The notes under the pieces: generated by a model
What the model was told of the DNA's origin: nothing
Databases searched by the model: none
What the model saw: the letters and a program-made list of their open reading frames with translations, nothing else
Position numbers and translations under genes: made by a program
From: Amphimedon queenslandica
Taxonomy: Eukaryota > Porifera > Demospongiae > Haplosclerida > Niphatidae
Assembly: GCF_000090795.2 (NCBI RefSeq)
Contig: NW_003546252.1
Span: forward strand, 661,622-689,270
Reading direction: 5' to 3'
Length of the DNA stretch: 27,649 nt
In this document: piece after piece, positions 1 through 10,200 of the stretch
Layout of the letters: every line of letters begins with the position of its first letter
Numbering within the stretch: the stretch's first letter is position 1

Positions 1-3000
1 ATATTTCCATTTCCCTCCCAGTGGTAAGAGGAAGAATGAAGACAAATACGACATAACCAGGTTCTAATGTATCATTTAATTTTTAAATGATTGCATGATT
101 TTTGTAGGTTTGGTTTTACATGTGAACCACTTGCTAACTGGGTAGCTGATAGAACTGGAGTTAAAGTAATTAGTAAACGAAATGTGTTTTGTATTTTTTG
201 TGAATATTCAATTTCACTGAAAAATTTCCACTAATAGCTTGCAAACTATACCATGTACATGTTTATGTTGGTAAAATTTTGTGATTTTAATTTTCTATTT
301 CTTGTCACTGTATTTTATTAACTTTATTTTGCTCTATAATTTCACTCTCCTTTCTTTTCTCTGTCCTCTTTCTCTCTCTCAGATATCGATTGTTCGTCCT
401 CCTAATTTCACTGTCATGTTAATATGGATTCCATTGCTTGTTGTAGCTGCTGTTGTTGGATACTTGAAACGTGAGAACTTACATTATTTCTACGACTCTA
501 GACTCTGGGCCACTATTGCTATGGTCAGTGAATAGCTACATGTTTATTGTTGAGTAGTTGATTATATTGCTAAATGCTAAGCCAGTGATAGTATCTCATT
601 TTGGTTTACCATAAGTCTAGACAATTGGCCAAGTGTAGCAGGGTTTCTCATGGGGCTACTTGTACTTGTCAGTGGATTGTCAATTTGCTCAAAAGTAGAC
701 CCTGTACAAAAATCATGAGAAGAGAATTCTCCATTTTTATATAATTTTGATGCATATACCCTTGTGTCGTATATCAAGTTCAACTTTGAGCTGATTCCGA
801 TCAAATTTGGATTTTATATAAATTTTTTAAAGTTGCTCAAAAATCTAACCAACAACCAAAAATGATTAAGGGATATCTCTATTTTTATGATTTTTTTGTG
901 ATACACGTACATGTACAGTACATGTCCTTATGCTGTGTATCAAATTTGAGCTACATGTACATTGTACATTGTACATGTAGTTCTGAACAAAATTTAGATT
1001 TTTTACGAATTTTTTAATTGCTCCAAATGCCATGTACTGTACTTCGTTTACATGTACATTAGCATTACATAGAATTTCATTAGATTTCTGATATATAAAC
1101 TATAATTCCAATTAATAATTTTTGAACTTATGGTATGGATCGAGTCTATTGGATTAGATTTATTAATTGTTTCATCATTTCCATTCTCTCTCTCTCTCTC
1201 TCTCTCATGCAGGCCTGGATATTTATCATGTTATCTGGTCAGATGTGGAATCACATTAGAGGTCCTCCTTTCTCTCACCGCAATCACCAAACAGGCCAAG
1301 TTGTAAGACACTTTACTATACATGAAATAAAGCCCCTATACAATGTACATGTATACCATATAGGGGGTATATTTCCCAGTGGAAATATTTCATGAAAATC
1401 ACCTTTCAACCTATTCACAGGAAAAAATTTGGCATTTTTCTTCTACTGACAATTGTGTCATTAAAAAAATAGTTTTCATAGATAAAAATTTTAACGAATT
1501 TTTAAAAACTGAAATTAGCGAAATTAAATCACCGTGAAATATACCTCTTTTACAGTAATTTATAACTCTGATTTTGAATGATATCATTCATGCATACACT
1601 TGTACAATGTAATTATGATGGCTTTGTTTTAGTGACATCCTCATGTTTTAATCTAATATTAGACTCATATCAAGATTATACTGATGCTTTCATTGCTATA
1701 GGGGTATTTCAGTGGAACCAGTCAGTACCAGTTCATTGCTGAGACTTACATTATAATGCTCCTGTGTATCCTTCATGTACATGTACACATACATGTACAT
1801 GTAGTCATTGCTGATAAATAGTCATAGTTACATGTATGTGAAAGTAGATGGACTATTACTAATAAAGGAGCTACATTGTACATGTACGTCTGCATGTATG
1901 GTACTAATAATTATAAAGTGCATAAAGAATAAAATGATATAAAGTTTGAGCCTTTGAGGCAAATAAAATGTGCAGGTAACACGTATTGTGATGGAAATAT
2001 TACTTTTTATTGATAATTTATTTTGTCATTTCCTTAACTTTTTCCTAAAATTTCTTCTGAATTATCTTCACCAATTCCTCCTATTTGTCCTCTAGATGCT
2101 GTTCTTAGTATTGGTATGGTGCTGATGGGGGACAAGTTTAAAGTGTTTGAAGAGATGGGTATTCAGAAATGTAAGTAAAACCCTCTCACTCTAACAAATA
2201 CACCAATACTTGTTACTAAAAATAGCTTACCTTCACCTCTTACTCTAACATACACATGTACATGTTTTTGATAATGTAATGTACAAATACACCTACATTA
2301 TGTATACCTGTTACTAAAAATAATACTAGTATACACATGTACATGTAATTCATTGTTTATTGTGGAGCTACATGTAAGTGATAGCTAAGCAGTTTTTGCC
2401 CCGTACATGGATGTATTTGTTTGTTGCAGCTGTTTTAAAACAGTGAAATGCTGATGATGCTTTTCCGACCTTTGCTGCTCTGGCAGTATAGCATGTCCAT
2501 TGCAATCACCCAATGTAGAGTGTTATGGTTATGGTATAGTCTCCTGAGACTATGAATATCATTATGACCTTTGAATTTTATTCATTTCTTTTCATTTTTC
2601 ATGCACATGCTCTCTCTCTCTCTCTTGTCTGCATTATACATGTACATGTACATGTGTACTACATGTACACGTACATGTACAGGTGTATATATACTGTAAA
2701 GAGTTAAGTACTTGAGACTACATGTACATATACATGTAGATTTGAAGGGTGTGAAATTTCATGGTATTGTATCAAATACAAGTTTGAGCTAGGACTAGCA
2801 TTTCAAAAATTTGATGTAATTTAAATTCACTGTTTGCTAGAATTTAGAATTTACATGTAAGCGGTTACTGTGCCGAAATATTTTCTACAATGTACATGCA
2901 TAACTGCTATACTGTATGTCAAATTGTTAATTTCTTTTTAATTTTATAATAATAATAATTATTATTAGTGGGTCAGACTTAATGTGTAATCCTTTAGCTG

Positions 3001-5169
3001 TACCTTAACCTTAGCCTAGACAGATCAATCACTTTCAATGATATACTGTATGGTTTCAGACAGTGTGTCCTGTTCATAATGACCTCTGAGCTACATGTAC
3101 CTCCTGTTAGTGTTATAGTCATTGCAAAACCATTAGCCTTTATGCTGATAGATATATATATGTTATGATTATTTGTCAGGTATCATAGATTTTGAATTTT
3201 AGTGGTTGTTTTTCACTAGTTCCAGTGAGAATTAGCTAATATCCTGTACACCAATAGAGCAGTGCCCAGTTTGTGTTTGTGGGATGTCTTATCAGTAGAT
3301 GCTATCATGCTAGTGACATCATTTGATGTCATCATTATGCTGTACATACAATGTAACTATACAGTTGTATACTATTGGCTGGACTATAGGTTATTACTAG
3401 CTAGACACTTGTTTGTAGTTTCCTGTGAATATACCTAGTGGGTCGCAAGCCTTTGTCTCTATGTGACGTTTAAATTAATTACCATGTAATTAAATAATTA
3501 AATGGTATGTAAAAGTAATGTCTAATAACTAATCTTCTGTGACCTTAATGTCTAATATAATTAATTAATTAACTATGTCTACTCATTTGGATTAGACTGC
3601 ATAGTAGTAATAATGTGGTATGTGTCTGTGTCTGGAACATGTTAATTGTACTTTTATTGTTCATCCTTCTCATGTCTATGATGATAATTGTGACATCACT
3701 CAATGGAATTTGGTATCTTTTGAGATTCTGTTTATTAGACTGTATCAATTCATCCTGTTGTCTGCCATTGAAGAATATTCTTTGATTTAAGTTAACATGT
3801 TTGCAGATAGCCAGTGACTGCCTATTGTTAACGATAGAATTACTGCATGGCTTCAGGTTACATGCCTAATGTACATTTGTTCAGTAATGGATACATCGTG
3901 CACAGTTTTACATTTCCAAATAGAAAGTGTTGTGTTAAACACCAGGCCCTGTATCTGTCCTGTGACCTGACGTGTTTGCTATCAAAGCTTGACGTGCTAG
4001 CAACGATTGTAGGTTTTGATAGAATGTGCATGGTCATGTCCTGCCTGTAGAAACAACTTATAAATTCTTTATCAGATTTACATACGGTTGCTCAAGAATG
4101 CAAAATTAATTTCCTATTCTTGCCCTATCCACAAATCACTTTTTTGCATTCATGTTCATAAATGTTACAATTTTAGGAGGATTTGCACATTTATAGTTTC
4201 ATGCTGGATTTCAACCAAGGGGTCCAATGCAATGTAGAATATAACATAAATTTTGACACTGTGAACCAGCTTTTGCTTGATTTTTTAATGTGACAATGCA
4301 TTACATACATACATCTAAATGTACATGCACATGAATATAGACATAGTATTTATCACTTAATCACCGATTAGGTAGATGTATCATGTATTATCTAATTTGG
4401 TACTAGATCTATGATATGTGCCCATAGCTTCCTGTTATGTCTTTACACTGTGTATTGTGAGTTAGTGAATCTGTATTCATTGATAGCTAATTGATGTCGT
4501 GAATCATGTTTAAGATGGCCTGTTTCTTCTATAGATACTCCAGTAATTGGATTGATTATCGTTGTTGTGGTATTTGGTTATCTTCTCTCTATATTCCGTG
4601 CTAAATATGGCGGGTACCCTTACAGGTGAGTGTTGATATAAGAAAATAGTGGAAGTATAGTCATTATTGTTAAATACCGTATAGCAGGTTTGTTTCGTGA
4701 GGCTAAACTTTTGTTCTTTTCGTTCTTCAAGATGGGAGAACGAACAATTAACCAAACGAAATTCCAGTTTTAATGGGCGTGGTAGCTTATTAACGTCTTC
4801 AGAACGAATGTTTAACCTCACGAAAGTCATTTTGAGGATGGAAAACGAAAGTTTACCCTCACGAAACAAACCCGCTATACGGTAATTTAATATCTACTTT
4901 ATGTATTGGTGAGTGAGACAAGTGGGGAAGTGGGGAAATTTGTGTTTTTACAGCTGTTTGGTCTCATGTGCTTTGATAGTTATCTAAACTATTAGCTAAC
5001 ACGACTAAATGTGACCTTTACATTCATACTGTATAGCCATATATGGTAAACTTTTAGGAAGCACAAAAATTTGAATTTGCAAAAACAGCAAAAGTTATGC
5101 CCTTGAAATTTAAGTAGTGATGCAGCTGTAATATTCATTTGTTCTTTTTCTAGTTTTCTTTTCAGTTAA
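1..5169 (+). CDS. MAGT1: MAGT1/TUSC3 (OST3/OST6 family) subunit, 3' part of gene
   Basis: Oligosaccharyltransferase-associated membrane protein of the ER (OST3/OST6, MAGT1/TUSC3), which helps N-glycosylate cysteine-containing acceptors. Exons read: 1-60, 108-165, 383-523, 1213-1302, 1702-1765, 2096-2170, 4535-4625 and 5154-5169 (TAA 5167-5169). All phases join, giving about 197 residues. Diagnostic blocks are [30 protein letters not shown] and a terminal GYPYS, all in family order, with four membrane segments in the last six exons. The end YSFLFS resembles MAGT1 more than TUSC3. The thioredoxin-like domain with its CxxC lies upstream of the window. The donor after base 60 (GTTCTA) is weak. 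A polyadenylation signal AATAAA lies at 5580-5585. Family call is firm; the MAGT1 versus TUSC3 choice is less so. Confidence 0.93.
639..1015 (-). repeat. fragment of dispersed hAT-like repeat, reverse orientation
   Basis: Lies in a MAGT1 intron. It opens with CAGGGTTTCTCATGGGG, like the ends of the hAT-like element at 10786-11408. Read on the minus strand it continues with the phrases shared by that family: gacaatccactgacaa, gagcaactttaaaaa, gatcggaatcagctcaaa. The far end is not recognisable, so this copy is truncated or diverged. Confidence 0.45.
1356..1555. repeat. diverged MITE with CCATATAG-type ends
   Basis: Imperfect inverted ends: left CCATATAGGGGGTATATTTC, right GAAATATACCTCTTTTACAG, each next to a TA dinucleotide. 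About 200 bp, inside a MAGT1 intron (1303-1701). It appears to belong to the same terminal-motif group as the clearer elements at 4677, 12918 and 17944, but the ends are diverged. Confidence 0.5.
2171..4534 (+). other. large MAGT1 intron, no gene recognised
   Basis: A 2.36 kb intron. It contains ACATGTACATGT-type palindromic runs (around 2258-2270 and 2637-2735), a short CT tract (about 2611-2624) and AT-rich sequence. An open frame at 3847-4050 has no recognisable family or splice context and is treated as chance. Confidence 0.6.
4677..4882. repeat. MITE, CCGTATAGC ends, TA duplication
   Basis: A 206-bp element with near-perfect inverted ends of about 28 bp: left CCGTATAGCAGGTTTGTTTC, right GAAACAAACCCGCTATACGG. 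TA flanks both sides (4675-4676 and 4883-4884), which suggests Tc1/mariner-type insertion. It sits 51 bases into the last MAGT1 intron. The open frames that cross it on both strands are by-products of its palindromic structure. Confidence 0.85.
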
Positions 5170-5679
5170 AGTTTCTCTCAATGATTGTACATCTCTTGGG
5201 AGATTAAAGACGAGAGAACAAACTGTTTGGCTTGTATTTCTGTTTCAATTTATACATGTACAATCAATCTTATTTAAAAATGATTAATAGTAGCCGTCAC
5301 TACATTATGTAGTGGGTGGCTCATTTTATGGAGTGTTGAATTTACTAGCCGCATAACAACAAGAGTACATAATAATTATGGACACTTAATGCAGTATACT
5401 TAATGTCATTATTATGAACACTTAATACATTAGTTTGTATTCATCATATAGTGCTTTGGTGTAAGTATTAATTTTGTCTGCTTGCCACTGCAATTGGTTT
5501 CATGATAGATAAAGACTGTAGCTGTGGTTTGACGTAAAATAATTGTTTATATAACATTAAACAAACAACAACTTCTAATAATAAATAGTATCTACAACAA
5601 TTATGCATAGCACTCTTGTGCATAGTGATTAGTGATAAAACTGATAATGTTTGAAAAGTTTGATTTATAATAATCATCT
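5170..5679. other. convergent 3' region between MAGT1 and THEM6-like gene
   Basis: About 510 bases between two stop codons that face each other. It holds the MAGT1 3' UTR with an AATAAA at 5580-5585 (+). The 3' UTR of the minus-strand gene must also lie here, so the transcripts may overlap. No convincing minus-strand AATAAA was seen. Confidence 0.5.
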
Positions 5680-6390
5680 TTATCTTGGTAATGATGTTAG
5701 TCCAAGCTCTCTACCACTGCCGCTCCTCTTGATTAAAGGTGTTGGTGTTACCTCAGGTGTCTTCTTGTCACTGGTTGCAGTCCGTAGAGTGTTGCTTGAG
5801 TGACGTAGACTCTCCATCCATGATGATAGCTCTGGGCTGACCTCAGGTGGAGTTGGAAGGGCAGTAGAAGAGGAGAGGCTGTGAGCTAGCACATCCTTCA
5901 TTTCTATTCCTCTCACTGCATATTTTGTCATCAATATGGAGGTGGTGAATCCGTCTGGTGTCACTGTCCTTTGCTCCAAGTAAAACGAGTCTTTCTCCCA
6001 GTAGACCAGTCTGCTTTGAACACTGAAACGCTGGAACAGTTTCATTGAGCGACGGTAGCGTATGCTTGTTGCTGCCGCTACGAGAAAGGCTCCTTTCTTG
6101 CTTGAAACTGCATCGAGGAATCCTAGCTCTCCTGCCATTTTGACTCTTGCTATGTCGTATTCTCTCAAGTACTTAGCATTGTTCATGTGGAGGAAGGCAT
6201 CAATATCAGAGGGGAGAACTACTGATGAGGATACGTGGTCCTTCAGTAGATCTTTCTGGGTTATTTTCTGGTGCTGGCGACGGTTCATCTTGCCAGCTAT
6301 GAACATGGCAAAGAAACGAATGAAGTACCAGACGTCCACAAATGCAAATAGGAAAGCTGTCACTGCAGCTATTACTAGGAGTAAAGCCAT
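5680..6390 (-). CDS. THEM6: THEM6-like hot-dog fold protein (copy 1)
   Basis: A 236-residue single-exon protein of the THEM6 (C8orf55) family, a membrane-anchored member of the 4-hydroxybenzoyl-CoA thioesterase-like hot-dog superfamily. The N-terminal hydrophobic helix (about residues 2-32) carries the family's DVWYFIR signature. The hot-dog core begins at LPSDIDAFLHMNNAKYLRE (HMNN at 68-71), then SIRYRRSMKLFQRFSV and YLEQRTVTPDGF. Human THEM6 is 208 residues; the extra length here is a Ser/Thr/Pro-rich C-terminal tail. The start at 6390 places the hydrophobic helix at the N-terminus as in the family. Its enzymatic activity is poorly defined in any species, so thioesterase function is not claimed. 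A paralogue lies at 25111-25800 on the other strand. Confidence 0.9.
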   Translation of the reverse strand: MALLLVIAAVTAFLFAFVDVWYFIRFFAMFIAGKMNRRQHQKITQKDLLKDHVSSSVVLPSDIDAFLHMNNAKYLREYDIARVKMAGELGFLDAVSSKKGAFLVAAATSIRYRRSMKLFQRFSVQSRLVYWEKDSFYLEQRTVTPDGFTTSILMTKYAVRGIEMKDVLAHSLSSSTALPTPPEVSPELSSWMESLRHSSNTLRTATSDKKTPEVTPTPLIKRSGSGRELGLTSLPR

Positions 6391-6764
6391 TCCAAAAAGT
6401 TCCAGTTTATGAATCGAGCTTCTTTATTGTACAAGATAGCACAAGCTGTAATTCTGAAATGGATAAAGCCTGAAAAGAATCTTTTATAGCAAAAGCTAGC
6501 TAACACGTCACAGACCAGACACGACGTCATCATTGTTAGATCCACAATTCCACATCCTCCCACCAACGCAAATAAACAAAGTAGCCCATGAAAATGTTTA
6601 CACATATTCATTGCTGCATTGAGAGATGAATGTATGCCAAATACTGTACAGACAATACTGACATGCATTGTAAATAATATTCTAGTATAGTTTAAATAGC
6701 AAATAAAAAAACAATAAATGACACTGAGGAATAAAAATAATGATAATATAATATATTTGAAACT
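6391..6764. other. intergenic: THEM6-like 5' flank and SRCR gene 3' flank
   Basis: About 370 bases between the THEM6-like start and the SRCR gene stop, both on the minus strand. It must contain the SRCR 3' UTR and the THEM6-like promoter. No clear poly(A) signal or core promoter motif was recognised. The open frame at 6375-6668 (-) has no family resemblance and is not called. Confidence 0.5.
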
Positions 6765-7282
6765 TTAATCTGCTGCCTCAGAATAAGGAGGAGGCTCTTC
6801 TCTTGTAAGCCCATATGGATCTGGAGGCAGTGGTGGCACATCATTTGTTGGAATATCATTAGTGGTAGTAGATTCATCATTTAGATTAGCTTTATCAGCA
6901 GGAAACAATGCAGTCTCTGTTGCCTCAAAATACGACGGAGGAGCAGGACGAGCTGCTGCTTCCAAAGGTGCTGCTTCTTGATTCCCACTAGTGCTGGCAT
7001 TAGTACTGGGGTTAGTGTCAGTATCATTATTAGTGTTATTAGTTGATGGTGCAGCAAGCAGTTCTACAGCATTAGCATTAGACGATGAGGAAGAACTAGT
7101 AGAGGTGTTACAAGGAAATTTGCTTTTAATGCTCTCCCAACCAGCCCGGAACATCTCAGCATCAGTTCGTCCAGTTTTCTTTTTTTTGTCAACGTAAATG
7201 ATAAAAAGTATTACCATGGAAAAAACTGTAATACAGGAAATGGCTATAGCAGCTACAGCCCCACCACTCAACCCTTCATCAG
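6765..7282 (-). CDS. SRCR receptor last exon: membrane helix and PPxY tail
   Basis: Encodes the helix around [18 protein letters not shown], a stop-transfer DKKKK, then about 140 cytoplasmic residues: a serine run, Asn/Thr-rich low-complexity sequence, and two PPxY motifs (APPSYFEA and EPPPYSEA) with a PPLPPDPY stretch between them. PPxY motifs are known ligands for WW domains of NEDD4-family ubiquitin ligases, so receptor ubiquitination and endocytosis is a reasonable inference. The stop is at 6765-6767. Confidence 0.85.
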
Positions 7283-10200
7283 CTAAAATAAAGAGAGAGA
7301 AGTGTGTTGTGTGTGTGTGTATGAAAGGATAAATAAACATTTGCTGTTAAATTTTGACTCACCTGATGACAAACATGTTGAATTAGTATAAGATGTTGCA
7401 GAGCGAACAGAAGTTGAATCTACATCAAACAAGAGATTGTTAATAGTAATATGCAATACTAGTCAAATAGCAACACTATTTAGTTCTAAAGTTTTGTCAG
7501 TCAAAGTTTTCATCAAATTTGTTAGGTGTTTTTGTTTGACGAAATTTAATTTTTAACTAAAGAAATTTTTGTTTCATGTGGGTAGCATGCAGATTTTTAA
7601 CAAAAATATTATTGAAAAAAATTAATTTTAACAAAAAAAAATTGAAATTTTGACTGACAAAAATTTGGAGTTACATGTACATGTACATGTATATGGTAAT
7701 ACAAAATCCTAGTGCAATGCTTAAATTAACGTCAGGGCATGCTGATAAATTTAGTTGCCTCCTGGCCCTGCCCACATCTTCTAAAATTGTTTGGAGGGAA
7801 TTCTCCTTTTAATTATACATGTACATGTACATGCTTTTATGTTCTGTAGAAATTAATTTTAATCAAATTTAAATTTTTCAACTTGTTCCAAAATTTGGGG
7901 TTATTCCGGAGCCATTTTTTGAAAAAACTATGGGCTATAGTACAGGGAATTTTTTAGATTTTGGCCCATTTTAAAAATGGCCGTAACTTGAAAAATTGAT
8001 GTCGGAATCAGTTCAAACTTTCTACATAGCATAAGGGCATAAATACGTATCAGAAAATATAATAAAAATTGAAACTAATTCGGAGCCATTTTTTGGAAAA
8101 ACCATGGGCTATAGTACAGGGAATTTTTCAGAATTTTGACGTTTTTTAAAATGGCCGTAACTTGAAAAATTGAAGTCGGAATCAGTTCAAACTTTCTACA
8201 CAGCATAAGGGCATAAATATGTATCAGAAAATATAATAAAAATTGGAACTAAATTCGGAGCCATTTTTTGGAAAAACCATGGGCTATAATAGTACAGGGA
8301 ATTTTTCAGAATTTTGACGTTTTTTAAAATGGCCGTAACTTGAAAAATTGAAGTCGGAATCAGTTCAAACTTTCTACACAGCATAAGGGCATAAATATGT
8401 ATCAAAAATATAATAAAAATTGGAACTAAATTCGGAGCCATTTTTTGGAAAAACCATGGGCTATAATAGTACAGGGAATTTTTCAGATTTTGGCCCATTT
8501 TTAAAAATGGCCGTAACTTGAAAAATTGAAGTCGGAATCAGTTCAAACTTTCTACACAGCATAAGGGCATAAATATGTATCAGAAAATATAATAAAAATG
8601 AGAACTAAATTCGGAGCCATTTTTTGGAAAAACCATGGGCTATAGTACAGGGAATTTTTCAGATTTTGGCCCATTTTTAAAAATGGCTGTAACTTAAAAA
8701 ATTGAAGTTGGAATCATGCAGTTTAAACTTTCTACATACATTGTAGCATAAGGGCATAAATATGTATTAGAAAATGTAATAAACATTTGGTCAATGACAA
8801 AAGAGTAGGCCAAGGCATCTCATCAAAAATGGCTCAAGAAGATGCTTCAACATTCAGCAAATGACCATAAACTTATAGTTTGCGAAGATGGATAAAAAAA
8901 GATTCTTTATTTTTATAATTTTTAATGCATACACATACACGTAGGTTTTCCTGTCATTGGATTTGTAAAATGCTAAAAAATTTGACAAAACCCACATACT
9001 GTATTTTCAAAAATCGCTAAGAGAGAATATATTATTAATTTTTAGATTTTTTTCTAATGCATATACATATAGATGTTCTTGTAGTGTATGGAAATTTTAA
9101 GCTAGTTCTGATCAAAATTTGATTATTTAAAATTATTCCGAAATGGCAACAGGAAATTTTACTTCATTTAGGGTATCACGATGAATATATATGTACTTAA
9201 AATTTTATACTAATTAGCGTCAACTGGTCCATAGTATTATCAACATAAATGTAAATGTACAAAACTACAAGTACATCATCAGAAATACTTACAACATGTG
9301 ATTGTGACATCTTGTGCATGCACACAGGAGGTGACCTCATTGCTAGGGCAGGACTGACAGGAAGAAATGCAACTAGCAGAACTACAAGTAGATACACTGT
9401 TCAACCATATAGATTGTGAGGTGGAGCCAACTCTATAAAATTAATGAAAAAATTATAAAATACTGTATAGCGGGAAATTTCTGAGGGAGTAAAATTTGGC
9501 AAATTGCTAAATTTTAGGTGATTGGTAGATTTTAATTTGGTGAATTTTTGGTTATGCGCCAAATGAGACTTTATTTTGGTGAATGGCTATCAAAATGCCA
9601 ATTTGCCAAATTTAATTCCCTCTAAATTTCCTGCTATACAATAAAACACTATCTTCTTACATTGCCAAATGTCCATATCTATAATAAGTAGCATATCCTA
9701 GCTGCCTGCATACCACATTGGCAGCTGTGGCTGAGAATGTGGTGTCGCACACAGTGCCCCATTCTCCATTGCAATACACCTCAACCAGTCCTTCATTAAT
9801 GAAGTTACCATTTGATAGTCTCACTTGACCCGAGTATGGGCTGTTCCAAACTCTAGAAGTATCTGTGAAAAAAGTTTTATTATTAATACATTATAAAAAT
9901 GTCATTAATTAAAGTACAAAATTGGGGTAAAAATGATTTTGAATTTAAATAATAAATGATACTACTAAATCAGTAACAATGGCTTCTCTATTAAAATCTG
10001 TCTCAAACTTTAAAAAGATTATATAAAATAGTTTTTTCATTATAGGGTAAGGTAAATACCGGAATTCTGTTTAATTGAAGGACATCATTTAAAATTTTAG
10101 GTGAATAATTAACTTACAGCATGTGACTGAGATATCGTCATTATCAGTGCAGAGGCTACTAATACCAGCAGCTACAGACATACTGCGCTGGAGCAATACT

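Noticed and set aside
3847..4050. Small gene of 67 residues in the MAGT1 intron
   Set aside because: No family resemblance, no signal or domain, and no repeat of the frame elsewhere; length is within chance for this composition.
4510..4885. Open frames on both strands over 4510-4885
   Set aside because: They overlap an MAGT1 exon and a palindromic MITE, which produces mirror-image frames.
8196..8498. 100-residue open frame with a repeated internal peptide
   Set aside because: It is the tandem array read through in one frame; the repeat of the peptide follows from the DNA repeat.
7908..8785. CRISPR-like regular spacing of repeats
   Set aside because: The whole ~175-bp unit is repeated, with no unique spacers, and the genome is clearly eukaryotic. 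It is a plain tandem array.
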